Positions 36,215 to 44,918 of a DNA stretch of 64,000 nucleotides are shown one piece after another. Location of the stretch: assembly GCA_037189845.1 (NCBI GenBank), contig JBBCIS010000005.1, positions 1 to 64,000 on the forward strand, written 5' to 3'. This stretch comes from JAMLHH01 sp037189845. GTDB lineage: Bacteria; Bacteroidota; Bacteroidia; Chitinophagales; JADIYW01. The notes below the pieces were generated by a model, which ran no database searches, was not told where the DNA came from, and saw only the letters and a list, made by a program, of their open reading frames with translations. Position 1 is the stretch's first letter, and each line of letters opens with the position of its first letter. The position numbers and the translations under genes were made by a program.

Positions 36215-37219
36215 TTGAAAATAAAAGCAGGTAATTTAATCCAACTAATTCTTTCTTTGGGATTAGGTATTGGATTGGTGTATTGGTTCATCAACCAAAT
36301 GACACCTGAGCAAATCGACGGAACTATTGAGTCATTCAGAAGAGCTGATTATATCTGGCTTTTTATCACACTATTGTTCGGCCTGGCAGCAAATTTTATA
36401 AGAGCACAACGCTGGAGACTGATGCTACAGCCATTGGGATATAACCCGGGATTCTGGAATACTTTTTTCTCTATCAATGTAATGTTCTTTGCCAATCTGT
36501 TTATTCCCCGACTGGGAGAAGTATCCAGATGCGGCATTCTGGCCAAATATGAGAATGTTCCTGTTGAAAAATCAATCGGAACCATGGTCGTTGAAAGATT
36601 CATTGACTTGGTTTGCCTTCTATCACTGTTAGGTATTTTACTCTTAGGCGAATACGACAAGATCTCAGGGCTGCTTTATGATACTTTTGTCAATAAAAAA
36701 GAAGTTGAAGGGCCGGCTTTACATTGGGCATTGAAATATGGAATTTCTGTTGCTATTGCAGCAGGTATAATAATTGTCTCTGTATTGATAGTCAGAAAAC
36801 ACGGTGTAGAGAAATTAAAGGAAACTTTTACCACCAGGCTCAAAGGCATGATGGAAGGGTTTATTTCTATCCGTCACATGAAAAGTTTCGGACAGTTTAT
36901 CATTCTCACAGTTGTCATGTGGGTAGCCTATCTGATGATGACATTTTTTGCATTCAGATCTTTACCTGAAACCTCACATCTGGGTATTTTTCCTGCAATG
37001 GGATGTTTGATTTTCGGCGGATTTGCCATGGTAGCTACTCCGGGCGGGATCGGAGCTTATCCTCTGGCTATCCGGGCTATCTTAGTACTTTATGGTATCA
37101 ATGAAGTTATTGGCGGAGCATTGGGTACGATGACATGGGGGACACAAACAGTAGGTGTATTTCTTTCAGGATTGATAAGTTTGATTTTATTAGCTTTGTT
37201 GAATCCTACTAAGAAATAG
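36215..37219 (+). CDS. Lysylphosphatidylglycerol synthase/flippase-like membrane protein
   Basis: A 334-residue integral membrane protein of the TIGR00374/AglD-like family, with about eight transmembrane segments. Hallmarks are NFIRAQRWRLML near residue 60, NLFIPRLGEVSRCGIL near 95 and the late FGGFAMVATPGGIGAYPLAI. It uses a TTG start at 36215 (KIKAGNLIQL follows). It probably moves or modifies a lipid head group; it lacks the soluble lysyltransferase domain of MprF. Confidence 0.8.
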   Translation: MKIKAGNLIQLILSLGLGIGLVYWFINQMTPEQIDGTIESFRRADYIWLFITLLFGLAANFIRAQRWRLMLQPLGYNPGFWNTFFSINVMFFANLFIPRLGEVSRCGILAKYENVPVEKSIGTMVVERFIDLVCLLSLLGILLLGEYDKISGLLYDTFVNKKEVEGPALHWALKYGISVAIAAGIIIVSVLIVRKHGVEKLKETFTTRLKGMMEGFISIRHMKSFGQFIILTVVMWVAYLMMTFFAFRSLPETSHLGIFPAMGCLIFGGFAMVATPGGIGAYPLAIRAILVLYGINEVIGGALGTMTWGTQTVGVFLSGLISLILLALLNPTKK

Positions 37220-37233
37220 CAGGAGAAGATAGC

Positions 37234-37728
37234 ATGCAGTCCAATTACCACAATAAAATTATCAGGGAGAACATCGCTCCTACTTTCAGAAATTTCAAAG
37301 AACAAGGCAAGAAAATCGTTTTTACAAACGGTTGCTTTGATATTCTTCACAAAGGACATATCAAAACCCTGTATGAAGCAAAACGCATTGGAGATATTCT
37401 GGCCGTAGGGATCAATGACGACGCATCCACCAGACGCTTAAAAGGCTTTGACAGACCTATTATTCCAATGGAATCAAGAATGGCAGTACTTGCTGCTCTG
37501 GAATTCGTAGACTATGTTATACCTTTTTCAGAAGATACGCCTTTGGAAATCATCAAGCAGGTACGTCCTAATGTATTAGTAAAAGGCGGTGATTATGATG
37601 AAGATGAAATCGTAGGTCGTGAGCTGGTATTAAAGCTGGGAGGATTTATCAAAATCATAGATCAGGTTCAGGGATTTTCTACTACTGATATTATCAATAA
37701 AATTCAAAAACAGGTAAAAAAACCTTAA
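37234..37728 (+). CDS. rfaE2: D-glycero-beta-D-manno-heptose 1-phosphate adenylyltransferase
   Basis: A 164-residue nucleotidyltransferase equal to the C-terminal half of HldE. The motif FTNGCFDILHKGHIKTL binds the nucleotide, with VGINDDASTRRLKG and KGGDYDEDEIVG later. It activates heptose phosphate for lipopolysaccharide core. It starts 15 bases after the flippase-like gene and continues the pan operon. Confidence 0.9.
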   Translation: MQSNYHNKIIRENIAPTFRNFKEQGKKIVFTNGCFDILHKGHIKTLYEAKRIGDILAVGINDDASTRRLKGFDRPIIPMESRMAVLAALEFVDYVIPFSEDTPLEIIKQVRPNVLVKGGDYDEDEIVGRELVLKLGGFIKIIDQVQGFSTTDIINKIQKQVKKP

Positions 37729-37762
37729 ATTCGCCCCAATCCAAATTGTAAAAACTAACAAT

Positions 37763-38914
37763 ATGCATTTTCAATTTACAGAAGAGCAGCTGATGATTAG
37801 AGACATGGCGAGAAATTTCGCTCAAAATGTGCTAAAAACAGGTGTTATAGAACGTGACCGTGATATGATTCACCCGACTGAAGAAGTTAAGCAAATGGCT
37901 GAACTTGGTTTCCTGGGTATGATGGTAGATCCTCAATACAATGGTGGTGGATTGGATACGATTTCTTACGTTTTAGCAATGGAAGAATTATCAAAAGTAG
38001 ATGCTTCCTGCTCTGTAATTGTATCTGTCAACAACTCTTTGGTTTGCTGGGGGTTAGAAAAATACGGTACTGAAGAACAAAAACAAAAATATCTGACTCG
38101 CCTTGCTTCGGGTGAATGTCTTGGTGCATTTGCTCTTTCTGAGCCGGAAGCAGGCTCTGATGCTACTTCCCAAAGAACGACTGCAGAAGATATGGGCGAC
38201 TATTATCTACTGAATGGCACTAAAAACTGGATTACTAACGGCGGTAAGGCTGAAATCTATTTAGTGATCGCTCAGACTGATGTTGCAAAACGCCACAAAG
38301 GTATCAACGTACTGATTGTAGAACGTGACTCTCCGGGTTTCATCATCGGTGCTAAAGAAGATAAATTAGGTATCCGTGCTTCTGACACTCATACATTGCT
38401 GTTCAATGATGTAAAAGTTCCGAAAGAAAACAGAATCGGTGATGATGGTTTCGGGTTCACTTTTGCCATGAATACATTGAACGGTGGCCGTATCGGTATT
38501 GCTGCGCAGGCATTGGGTATTGCTTCTGGTGCTTATGAATTAGCGTTGGAATATTCCAAAGTACGTAAAGCTTTCGGTACAGAAATCTGTAATCATCAGG
38601 CTATCCAGTTCAAGCTGGCGGATATGGCTACTGAGATAGAAGCTGCAAGATTGATGATCCTGAAAGCTGCATGGCTGAAAGACAACGGCCAGGACTATTC
38701 TACAATGGCTGCAATGGCTAAATCTTTTGCCTCAGAAGTAGCGATGAAAACAACGGTAGAAGCTGTACAGGTACACGGTGGGTATGGTTATGTGAAAGAA
38801 TATCACGTAGAAAGATTGATGCGTGATGCAAAAATCACCCAGATCTATGAAGGTACTACTGAGGTACAAAAAATCGTAGTAAGCAGAAATCTTTTAAGAG
38901 GAATTACAGTATAA
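37763..38914 (+). CDS. Acyl-CoA dehydrogenase (short/branched-chain type)
   Basis: A 383-residue flavoenzyme of beta-oxidation. Visible motifs are FALSEPEAGSDA (FAD), WITNGGKAEIYLVIAQ, the arginine-region RKAFGTEICNHQAIQFKLADMATEIEAAR, and the catalytic Glu region YEGTTEVQKIVVSRNLL. Codon use is regular. It sits 34 bases after rfaE2 and may share its transcript. The terminator is at 38938-38963. Confidence 0.92.
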   Translation: MHFQFTEEQLMIRDMARNFAQNVLKTGVIERDRDMIHPTEEVKQMAELGFLGMMVDPQYNGGGLDTISYVLAMEELSKVDASCSVIVSVNNSLVCWGLEKYGTEEQKQKYLTRLASGECLGAFALSEPEAGSDATSQRTTAEDMGDYYLLNGTKNWITNGGKAEIYLVIAQTDVAKRHKGINVLIVERDSPGFIIGAKEDKLGIRASDTHTLLFNDVKVPKENRIGDDGFGFTFAMNTLNGGRIGIAAQALGIASGAYELALEYSKVRKAFGTEICNHQAIQFKLADMATEIEAARLMILKAAWLKDNGQDYSTMAAMAKSFASEVAMKTTVEAVQVHGGYGYVKEYHVERLMRDAKITQIYEGTTEVQKIVVSRNLLRGITV

Positions 38915-38937
38915 GCTCCGGCTTCGACTATAACAAA

Positions 38938-38963
38938 AAATCCCTGGCATTTGTCGGGGATTT
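38938..38963 (+). terminator. Rho-independent terminator
   Basis: Arms AAATCCC / GGGATTT with inner pairing, followed by CTATTTT. It closes the pan-rfaE2-acyl-CoA dehydrogenase run. Confidence 0.75.
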
Positions 38964-39093
38964 CTATTTTACATACAGCACTTTCATGAAATCTGTATGT
39001 TGCAAAGCCTTCATTTTTAACACAAAAGACTTTCCTCTATGTTCATTACGTTAATTATCTCAACGATATAGTGTAACATTCAGATGAATAACG

Positions 39094-39101
39094 TAGCTTT
39101 G
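39094..39101 (+). promoter_or_regulatory. Bacteroidota -7 box of the cold-shock cluster
   Basis: TAGCTTTG, perfect TAnnTTTG. If used, transcription starts near 39106 and gives an untranslated leader of about 210 bases before the helicase ATG at 39317. Nothing else was seen between 38964 and here. Confidence 0.6.
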
Positions 39102-39105
39102 CGTA

Positions 39106-39316
39106 TCAAATATTTGACGGGTATCTGCCTTTGCCTTTCCTGATTTAGTTTAATTTTATTTTCTCTCTCAGTTTTGCTTTTCCAGTTGCCAAAAACTTTT
39201 AAACATTATTACCGGCGACCAGAATATGTTTTTCATACCTGGCCACTTTACAGGCAACAGAAACAGAAATCTACACACAATTGTGTGGATGGTTTCAAAA
39301 TCAGAAAACAAAAAAT
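39106..39316 (+). promoter_or_regulatory. Long, possibly structured 5' leader of cold-shock operon
   Basis: The leader can form GTTGCC (39184-39189) with GGCAAC (39253-39258), enclosing CCAG (39218-39221) with CTGG (39238-39241). A palindrome CACACAATTGTGTG lies at 39274-39287, shortly before the start codon. Long leaders that refold with temperature are known for cspA-type mRNAs in other phyla. That this one acts so is inference. Confidence 0.45.
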
Positions 39317-40435
39317 ATGAACTTTAATCAGCTAAATTTAATACAACCGATAGTCCGCGCAGTAACAGAAGCAGGGTATACATCAGCTACTGAAATACAG
39401 AAAAAAGCAATTCCTCCTTTACTAAAGGGAATGGATGTTTTAGGATGCGCTCAGACCGGAACAGGTAAAACAGCGGCATTTGCCATACCTATTTTACAAA
39501 AGCTGGAAGCTAGTAATAAGCGTACAGGTATTCGTGCATTGGTGCTGACTCCTACCAGAGAGCTTGCGCTTCAGATCGAAGAGAACTTCAACACCTATGG
39601 GAAATATTTGCCGGTTCGTTGTCTTTCTATTTTCGGAGGCGTATCACAGGTTAAGCAGGTAGCAGCATTGAAAAAAGGAGTAGATGTACTCGTCACTACA
39701 CCAGGAAGGCTGATGGATTTGATGCAGCAGGGATTTATCCATCTTTCAAAGATCGAAATCCTCGTTTTGGATGAGGCGGACCGTATGCTGGACATGGGCT
39801 TCATTAATGATGTCAAAAAAATTCTTGTAAAAGTTCCCGCATCCCGTCAAACCTTATTATTCTCGGCTACTATGCCGCCGGCTATCAAAAAATTCGCTGA
39901 TACTATTCTTCACAATCCTGCGGAAATTACAGTAACACCTGTTTCTTCTACTGCTCAAACAGTACAACAATCCGTCTACTTTGTAGAAAAGAAAGAGAAA
40001 CCCGGATTGCTGATCCAGCTACTGAAAGATACCTCTATCAAACGTTCACTTGTTTTCACAAGAACAAAACACGGAGCTGACCGCCTGGTGAAGCAATTAG
40101 CACAAAAAGGAATTTTTGCAGCTGCTATTCATGGTAATAAATCCCAGAATGCAAGACAAAAAGCTCTTGATGATTTCAAAAGCAGTAGAATAAGAGTACT
40201 GGTCGCTACAGACATTGCATCCAGAGGAATTGATATTGACGAGCTGCCGCATGTCATCAACTATGAGCTTCCCAATGTACCCGAAACTTATGTGCATAGG
40301 ATAGGGAGAACCGGTCGTGCAGGAAAGGAAGGTGTGGCAGTTTCTTTTTGCGGCACTGAAGAAAAAGATGACCTGAAAGGAATTCAGAAACTCATCGGTT
40401 TTCAAATGGCAGTAAGAGAGCAGGCAATAGGCTGA
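39317..40435 (+). CDS. DEAD-box RNA helicase
   Basis: A 372-residue ATP-dependent RNA helicase with only the two RecA domains. Motifs in order: Q motif (TSATEIQKKAIPPLL), AQTGTGKTAAF, PTRELALQ, DEAD, SAT, and in domain 2 ATDIASRGIDID and HRIGRTGRAG. The ATG at 39317 precedes NFNQLNL; the frame from 39281 adds 12 residues without family similarity. No C-terminal extension is present. Neighbouring cold-shock-domain genes suggest a role in unwinding RNA at low temperature. Confidence 0.93.
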   Translation: MNFNQLNLIQPIVRAVTEAGYTSATEIQKKAIPPLLKGMDVLGCAQTGTGKTAAFAIPILQKLEASNKRTGIRALVLTPTRELALQIEENFNTYGKYLPVRCLSIFGGVSQVKQVAALKKGVDVLVTTPGRLMDLMQQGFIHLSKIEILVLDEADRMLDMGFINDVKKILVKVPASRQTLLFSATMPPAIKKFADTILHNPAEITVTPVSSTAQTVQQSVYFVEKKEKPGLLIQLLKDTSIKRSLVFTRTKHGADRLVKQLAQKGIFAAAIHGNKSQNARQKALDDFKSSRIRVLVATDIASRGIDIDELPHVINYELPNVPETYVHRIGRTGRAGKEGVAVSFCGTEEKDDLKGIQKLIGFQMAVREQAIG

Positions 40436-40464
40436 GATAACGAATCATTAAAACAATAAATTAT

Positions 40465-40899
40465 ATGGCAGATACTTTTTCAAAAAAGGAATTACAAAAA
40501 AAGAAAGCTAAGAAAAAGCAGGACAAGCTGGAACGCAAGGAAGAGCGTAAAGCAAATAACAACAAAGGCAAAAGCCTGGAAGACATGATTGTTTATCTGG
40601 ATGAAGATGGAAACTTTACAAATGTGCCACCTGATAAGCAGAAAAGAACAACCATCAATGCCGAAGATATTCAGACCAGAGTAGTTTCAACTCCGGAACC
40701 GAAAGAGCATACCGGCTCACTGGCATTGTTCTTCGCAGACAAAGCATACGGCTTCATTACTGAAGACAGAACACAGGCCAATATTTTTGTACACAGCAAT
40801 AATATGATGGAGCCGATAAAGGAAAAAGACAGGGTGACTTATGAAAAGGAAAGAACTCCTAAGGGCTATGCAGCCATCAATGTCAGAAAAATCAAGTAA
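40465..40899 (+). CDS. Cold-shock-domain protein with lysine-rich N-terminus
   Basis: A 144-residue protein. Residues 1-45 are strongly basic and helical (KKELQKKKAKKKQDK), a central linker follows, and residues 85-144 form a cold-shock domain with RNP1-like KAYGFI and RNP2-like NIFVH. It lies 29 bases after the helicase and 29 before the next gene. It probably binds nucleic acid together with the helicase. Confidence 0.85.
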   Translation: MADTFSKKELQKKKAKKKQDKLERKEERKANNNKGKSLEDMIVYLDEDGNFTNVPPDKQKRTTINAEDIQTRVVSTPEPKEHTGSLALFFADKAYGFITEDRTQANIFVHSNNMMEPIKEKDRVTYEKERTPKGYAAINVRKIK

Positions 40900-40928
40900 A
40901 CAATTATAAATAACTCAAATAGAAAACA

Positions 40929-41120
40929 ATGCAAGAAGGTACAGTGAAATTTTTCAATGAATCAAAAGGATTCGGTTTTATAAAACCTGTTGATGGTTCA
41001 GATGATATTTTTGTTCATATCAGTGGTGTAAAAAATCCAATCAGAGAAAATGACAGCGTGGTTTATGATACTCAGCAAGGCAAAAAAGGTCTTACTGCGG
41101 TAAATGTAAGATTAGCGTAG
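40929..41120 (+). CDS. CspA-family cold-shock protein
   Basis: A 63-residue single-domain RNA chaperone. It begins MQEGTVKFFNESKGFGFI (RNP1 KGFGFI) and has RNP2 DIFVH. It is slightly shorter than the usual 65-70 residues. It is the last gene of the cluster, with its terminator at 41151-41178. Confidence 0.95.
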   Translation: MQEGTVKFFNESKGFGFIKPVDGSDDIFVHISGVKNPIRENDSVVYDTQQGKKGLTAVNVRLA

Positions 41121-41150
41121 TACATTTCAGATACCAAGGTATCATGACAT

Positions 41151-41178
41151 AAATCCCTGATATTCTCAGGGATTTTTT
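41151..41178 (+). terminator. Rho-independent terminator of cold-shock cluster
   Basis: A perfect 10-bp stem AAATCCCTGA / TCAGGGATTT with a 5-base loop and T-run. The rest of the gap to 41356 shows no gene. Confidence 0.9.
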
Positions 41179-41355
41179 ATTAGTATCAGTACCTGTTTTC
41201 AAACTGATAATTGGTATAATATTTCATTCAATGTCGCCTGTGCTTTGAAATACCTGAGATTCAAAAAACGAAGTAGTATAACATTCTACTGCAAAACCGG
41301 CTATTTCATTGGTTCCCGGGACTTCGGCTTTTGAAAATTTACTTATGTCATTCTA

Positions 41356-42717
41356 TTAAGTATGCTTTAATAACCAATCCCGTTCAGCTAAATGCAGACA
41401 CTGAGCTATTTGCTCAGACATCTTATGTGACTGTCTGGTACGGATACTTATCCGGGGTAGTTTCAGACAAAGTTTTATGAAATTTTTATTCGCATCTATA
41501 TATACATTACTCAACTCTTCGTTCGTGTAAATAAATTTCCGGAAAGCATTAATTGCACTCTCAAAAATATCATAATAGCTATTATCCTTTAAAAAGAGCT
41601 CGTAATATGTTTTGATCAGAAGTCGTCTTGTGTTTATTTTATAAAATATATCGTTAAACATAGCGGTGTTTAAAATGGTCAGAACATCACTAAATTTTTG
41701 CTTTTCAAATAAAATGTTTGCCTTGTTGAACTGATAAACATCCTCTACGAATTCCGGGTCAATATATACATTATACTTTTCAAGAAACAAGTCTGCTTCA
41801 TCTAACTTTCCAATTTTTAAGCAACAGGTGATATAGTTTTTAAAGGTAGAAGTTTTGATGTATTGATCAGACTCCAGAAGAATATCCAGATCTATATAAA
41901 GATGATAGATATCAATCAGTTGATGATAGTAAGAGGTAGAGCCTGCATTGACTTTTCTTACACAATAATCCTTCAGTATCCCAAGAATCTCTCTGCTCTG
42001 CTCCTTGTCGAAACCTTTCAGATTCAGAACAGACCATTCAAACAGCTGTTTATAATCACTCTCATGACCGGTTTCTATGAGCTGATGAAGCTGTAAATGA
42101 GTCAAATAAAATAAATTATCAGAATGGTTGTCTTCTAAATTTCTTGCTTTATCAATTCTTGACAGATTATTCCATCTAAGCTTTTCTGCAGAAAAAAAGT
42201 CATTCAATGAGTCGTAAACCAACTGATAATCATTTAATCTTTCATTAGACTTGATTTGATAGTGCAAGCACATTTCCTCGAAACGATATTTCAGCAGGTT
42301 CTTTTCTGTACCCTCAGGTAATGCCTGAATAACTTTAAGCAATTCTTTTTGATTACTTAAAAAGTGACGGAATATAGATCTGTTCAGGTAAAATGCAGAA
42401 AGTTGTAAAGCTTGCTCAGCGATTGAAAAGGGGGAAATTTCTCGAATGATATACTCTTCGTACAAGCGTGTGATTTCTGAAAATAATTTATTGATTTTGT
42501 TATCGTTATACGCTTTTTTTGGAAAAATTTTCCTGAAAATCTTTTCTTTACTTAACTTCTCATCATCAAATTCCGGATAAAAACGTTCCAAAAATTCCAG
42601 AGTGATTACAGGTAAGGTATTCTTTCTTGAATACCAGTTTTGCACATAACGATAAAAGCCTTTCCACTCTTCTGTTGAGAGTTTGCTCAGCAGCTCGAAA
42701 AGTTTTATATGTTTCAA
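41356..42717 (-). CDS. Large helical protein of unknown function
   Basis: A 453-residue protein with no signal peptide and no transmembrane segment. It is rich in Leu, Ile, Lys, Tyr and Phe, and its spacing suggests TPR-like or solenoid helices throughout (for example KIGKLDEADLFLEKYNVYIDP and FEKQKFSDVLTILNTAMF). It begins KHIKLFELLSKLSTEEWKGFYRYV. No catalytic motif was recognised. It is monocistronic at the left border of the accessory region. The plus-strand gap to its right (42718-42958) is AT-rich and shows nothing. Confidence 0.7.
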   Translation of the reverse strand: MKHIKLFELLSKLSTEEWKGFYRYVQNWYSRKNTLPVITLEFLERFYPEFDDEKLSKEKIFRKIFPKKAYNDNKINKLFSEITRLYEEYIIREISPFSIAEQALQLSAFYLNRSIFRHFLSNQKELLKVIQALPEGTEKNLLKYRFEEMCLHYQIKSNERLNDYQLVYDSLNDFFSAEKLRWNNLSRIDKARNLEDNHSDNLFYLTHLQLHQLIETGHESDYKQLFEWSVLNLKGFDKEQSREILGILKDYCVRKVNAGSTSYYHQLIDIYHLYIDLDILLESDQYIKTSTFKNYITCCLKIGKLDEADLFLEKYNVYIDPEFVEDVYQFNKANILFEKQKFSDVLTILNTAMFNDIFYKINTRRLLIKTYYELFLKDNSYYDIFESAINAFRKFIYTNEELSNVYIDANKNFIKLCLKLPRISIRTRQSHKMSEQIAQCLHLAERDWLLKHT

Positions 42718-42958
42718 AAAAGAGGACGTTTTATAGTGTTAACAAAACGAATTTATAAAATAAAACAATGTTTTTGGGGTAATATATAAAAATATCTACT
42801 TTATAATACAAGCGATTGATTTTAAAAACATTAAGAATACCAATTACCATCTTTCAGTTTAAAAAATATAGATTTTCACAGGAATAACTGCCCAAAAGCG
42901 TATTTTTTTTTAAAATAGAGTAATAGCAAATTTGAATGGAAATAAAATTCATTCAAAG

Positions 42959-43159
42959 ATGTCAGCAAGAGCACTTTCCCAAGATTTTAAAGCCAGAGCA
43001 GCAATAGGATCACCTGATTCAGATCTTGATATAGAAACACCGGCAAAAAAGTATGCAGTAAATACAAGCTTGATTTACAGTCGGAAAAACAAGTTGTCGA
43101 AACCGGCATGCATAGTCTTTGAATCTGATTTAACTAAAATCATCATAAACATGATGTAA
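42959..43159 (+). mobile_element. Remnant of IS3-family OrfA (transposase helix-turn-helix)
   Basis: A 66-codon frame beginning MSARALSQDFKARAAIG, then AKKYAVNTSLIYSRKNKLSK. The pattern F-K-A-x-x-A-I, then A-x-K-Y-x-V-x-x-x-x-I-Y-x-x-K-x-x-L, is that of the HTH_Tnp_1 domain at the start of IS3 OrfA. The Trp usual in the recognition helix is replaced (YSRK). The frame then ends at an unrelated tail. No OrfB and no terminal inverted repeats are visible nearby, so it is a fossil. A longer frame from TTG at 42932 exists. Confidence 0.55.
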
Positions 43160-43188
43160 TCTATTTTTTAACCCAAAAACAACAAATT

Positions 43189-43713
43189 ATGGCAGTTTTA
43201 GCATTTAAAAACGAAGCAGAACTTGATCAGGAGAAACTCGATTATTACTTACAGGAAGCAGAGGTATTAGCAGCGCGGGATGAGTCAGCAATTAGGAATT
43301 ACGTTGACAGAGAAATTAACAACCCCGATCTGATTGAGGTTTTAGAAAGTGATGACTCTGCTTCATTAGATGATAATGAAGGTATTCATGAAGAATTAAA
43401 TCTGAATTTTGAACAAGGAAAAAGATTAATTTCAAGAAGGCAGAGAAGAAGGCTTGCCAGACTGAAGTCCGAGAATCGATTTAAAAGCTTCAGAAAGAAA
43501 GTCAGGGCTTTTGTATGTAAAATTGTTTCAGAGACTAAAGAAACTGTACCCATTGACTGGAAAGATGTGATTAAGACATTACTGCTTGCCGGAGCTACCG
43601 CTTTGGGAATTGCTTTTCCGGTAGTTGCCATTCCAATCGCAATTGGTATGATAGCAATAATATTACGTAGAGGTTTTAATGCATTGTGTGAGCATTATAC
43701 ATTGACTGTCTAA
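43189..43713 (+). CDS. Unknown protein with basic patch and C-terminal membrane segments
   Basis: A 174-residue protein. Residues 1-75 are acidic and helical (ESDDSASLDDNEG), residues 82-105 are highly basic (ISRRQRRRLARLKS), and residues 120-160 form one or two transmembrane helices (LLLAGATALGIAFPVVAIPIAIG). There is no signal peptide, so the N-terminus is probably cytoplasmic. No family is recognised. It lies just after the IS remnant and before a strong hairpin and a trypsin-like protease gene. Confidence 0.65.
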   Translation: MAVLAFKNEAELDQEKLDYYLQEAEVLAARDESAIRNYVDREINNPDLIEVLESDDSASLDDNEGIHEELNLNFEQGKRLISRRQRRRLARLKSENRFKSFRKKVRAFVCKIVSETKETVPIDWKDVIKTLLLAGATALGIAFPVVAIPIAIGMIAIILRRGFNALCEHYTLTV

Positions 43714-43724
43714 ATTAGATTAAT

Positions 43725-43760
43725 TACATGTCTGTCTTGCTTTCACAAGACAGACATGTA
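43725..43760 (+). terminator. Long perfect hairpin after the unknown membrane-protein gene
   Basis: A 15-bp perfect stem (TACATGTCTGTCTTG / CAAGACAGACATGTA) with a 6-base loop, 12 bases after the stop. The T-run is weak (TTAAAATAAA), so it may stabilise the mRNA end or act as a terminator. Confidence 0.6.
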
Positions 43761-43846
43761 TTAAAATAAAAAGAATACTATGCAATGTTGAGATAGCAAA
43801 ACATGTATCAAAATCTATTTACATCACAATCATTACCAATCTCAAT

Positions 43847-44890
43847 ATGAATAACAATAATCGTCCACTTTACACATTTGTTGTATTTGTCTTTCTCGCA
43901 TTTACATGCATGCCTGACGCTCATTCACAAGATACAATAACAGAGGAAGAACTGTTTTTTGAGCTTATTTACCGTGATTCTACATTGGGTATACAAAATT
44001 CAAGAGATTCCTTGCCGGAGGACTACCAAACGCCTTATAAATTTAAAAAATTAAGTCTTGACGAGCTTAAACAGTTGTACTACAATAAATCAATGATGGC
44101 CTTTGGAAATCTGGATGTACGTAACTTAGGAACTTCAGATCGTAATAATGGAAATATTGCATGCGCAATCTTCCATATTCATAATTCATCTTACATAGAA
44201 AAGCTGCCGGATGGTTCATTAAAGGTAAATAAGCATCCGGATAATCTTGAGTTTTGTGGTAGCGTATCATTTAAAAATGAACCCAGACATGCTATAGGAA
44301 CTGCTTTTGCTATCAGCGACTCTTCTATTTGCACTGCGTATCACTATGAATATCCGGTTGGTGAGATTGCTTTCGTTTTTGATTATTCACTTAAGGATAC
44401 GAATACAATAGTCTTTACTTCTGACAGGGTATTTTATCCTGATAAAATTTTAAAGTACTCAGAAACAAATAATACAGATTTTGTAATATACAGGGTAACA
44501 AAAGCTATTCCGTCAAAATGGTTTCCTTGTTCGATAAAGATAGGGAAAGCTATCCCTGATGAAAAAATTTACATGGTTGGTCATCCAATGGGTTGGCCAA
44601 AGAAAATTGCGGACAATGCTACTGTAAGAAGACTCAATGGAATCAAGGGTTTCACAGACCTGGATAAATTTGTATTTAACTCCGGATCCCCTGTCTTTAG
44701 TTTAGAAAGTCACAAATTGATTGGAATGTTGGTCCGAGGTATGGAATGTGATTTTATTAGAATCAATACCGACTCTTGTATAAGAACCCGTAATATAAAT
44801 TATGGCAGCCCCTGTCTCCAAATCTATAGCACAAATTATGAAGACACAATTGCTACAATATTTGTAGATATCAACGAAATTCTAAAATAA
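43847..44890 (+). CDS. Secreted trypsin-like serine protease
   Basis: A 347-residue protein with a signal peptide ending AHSQ. The chymotrypsin-fold triad can be placed: His in CTAYHYEY (after GTAFAISDSSI), Asp in NNTDFVIYRV and Ser in NSGSPVFS followed by LIGMLVRG. The GxSGSP-like element is intact, so activity is plausible. About 110 residues precede the protease domain and form no known domain. It is followed 28 bases later by a lipoprotein gene, suggesting a secreted protease-lipoprotein pair, as at 1-2153. Confidence 0.75.
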   Translation: MNNNNRPLYTFVVFVFLAFTCMPDAHSQDTITEEELFFELIYRDSTLGIQNSRDSLPEDYQTPYKFKKLSLDELKQLYYNKSMMAFGNLDVRNLGTSDRNNGNIACAIFHIHNSSYIEKLPDGSLKVNKHPDNLEFCGSVSFKNEPRHAIGTAFAISDSSICTAYHYEYPVGEIAFVFDYSLKDTNTIVFTSDRVFYPDKILKYSETNNTDFVIYRVTKAIPSKWFPCSIKIGKAIPDEKIYMVGHPMGWPKKIADNATVRRLNGIKGFTDLDKFVFNSGSPVFSLESHKLIGMLVRGMECDFIRINTDSCIRTRNINYGSPCLQIYSTNYEDTIATIFVDINEILK

Positions 44891-44918
44891 CTTTTTTCAC
44901 ATTTACTAAAACCACTTT

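Noticed and set aside
43725..43760. Hairpin as an insertion-sequence end or a CRISPR-like unit
   Set aside because: It occurs once, directly after a stop codon, with no second copy or target duplication; a terminator-type hairpin is simpler.
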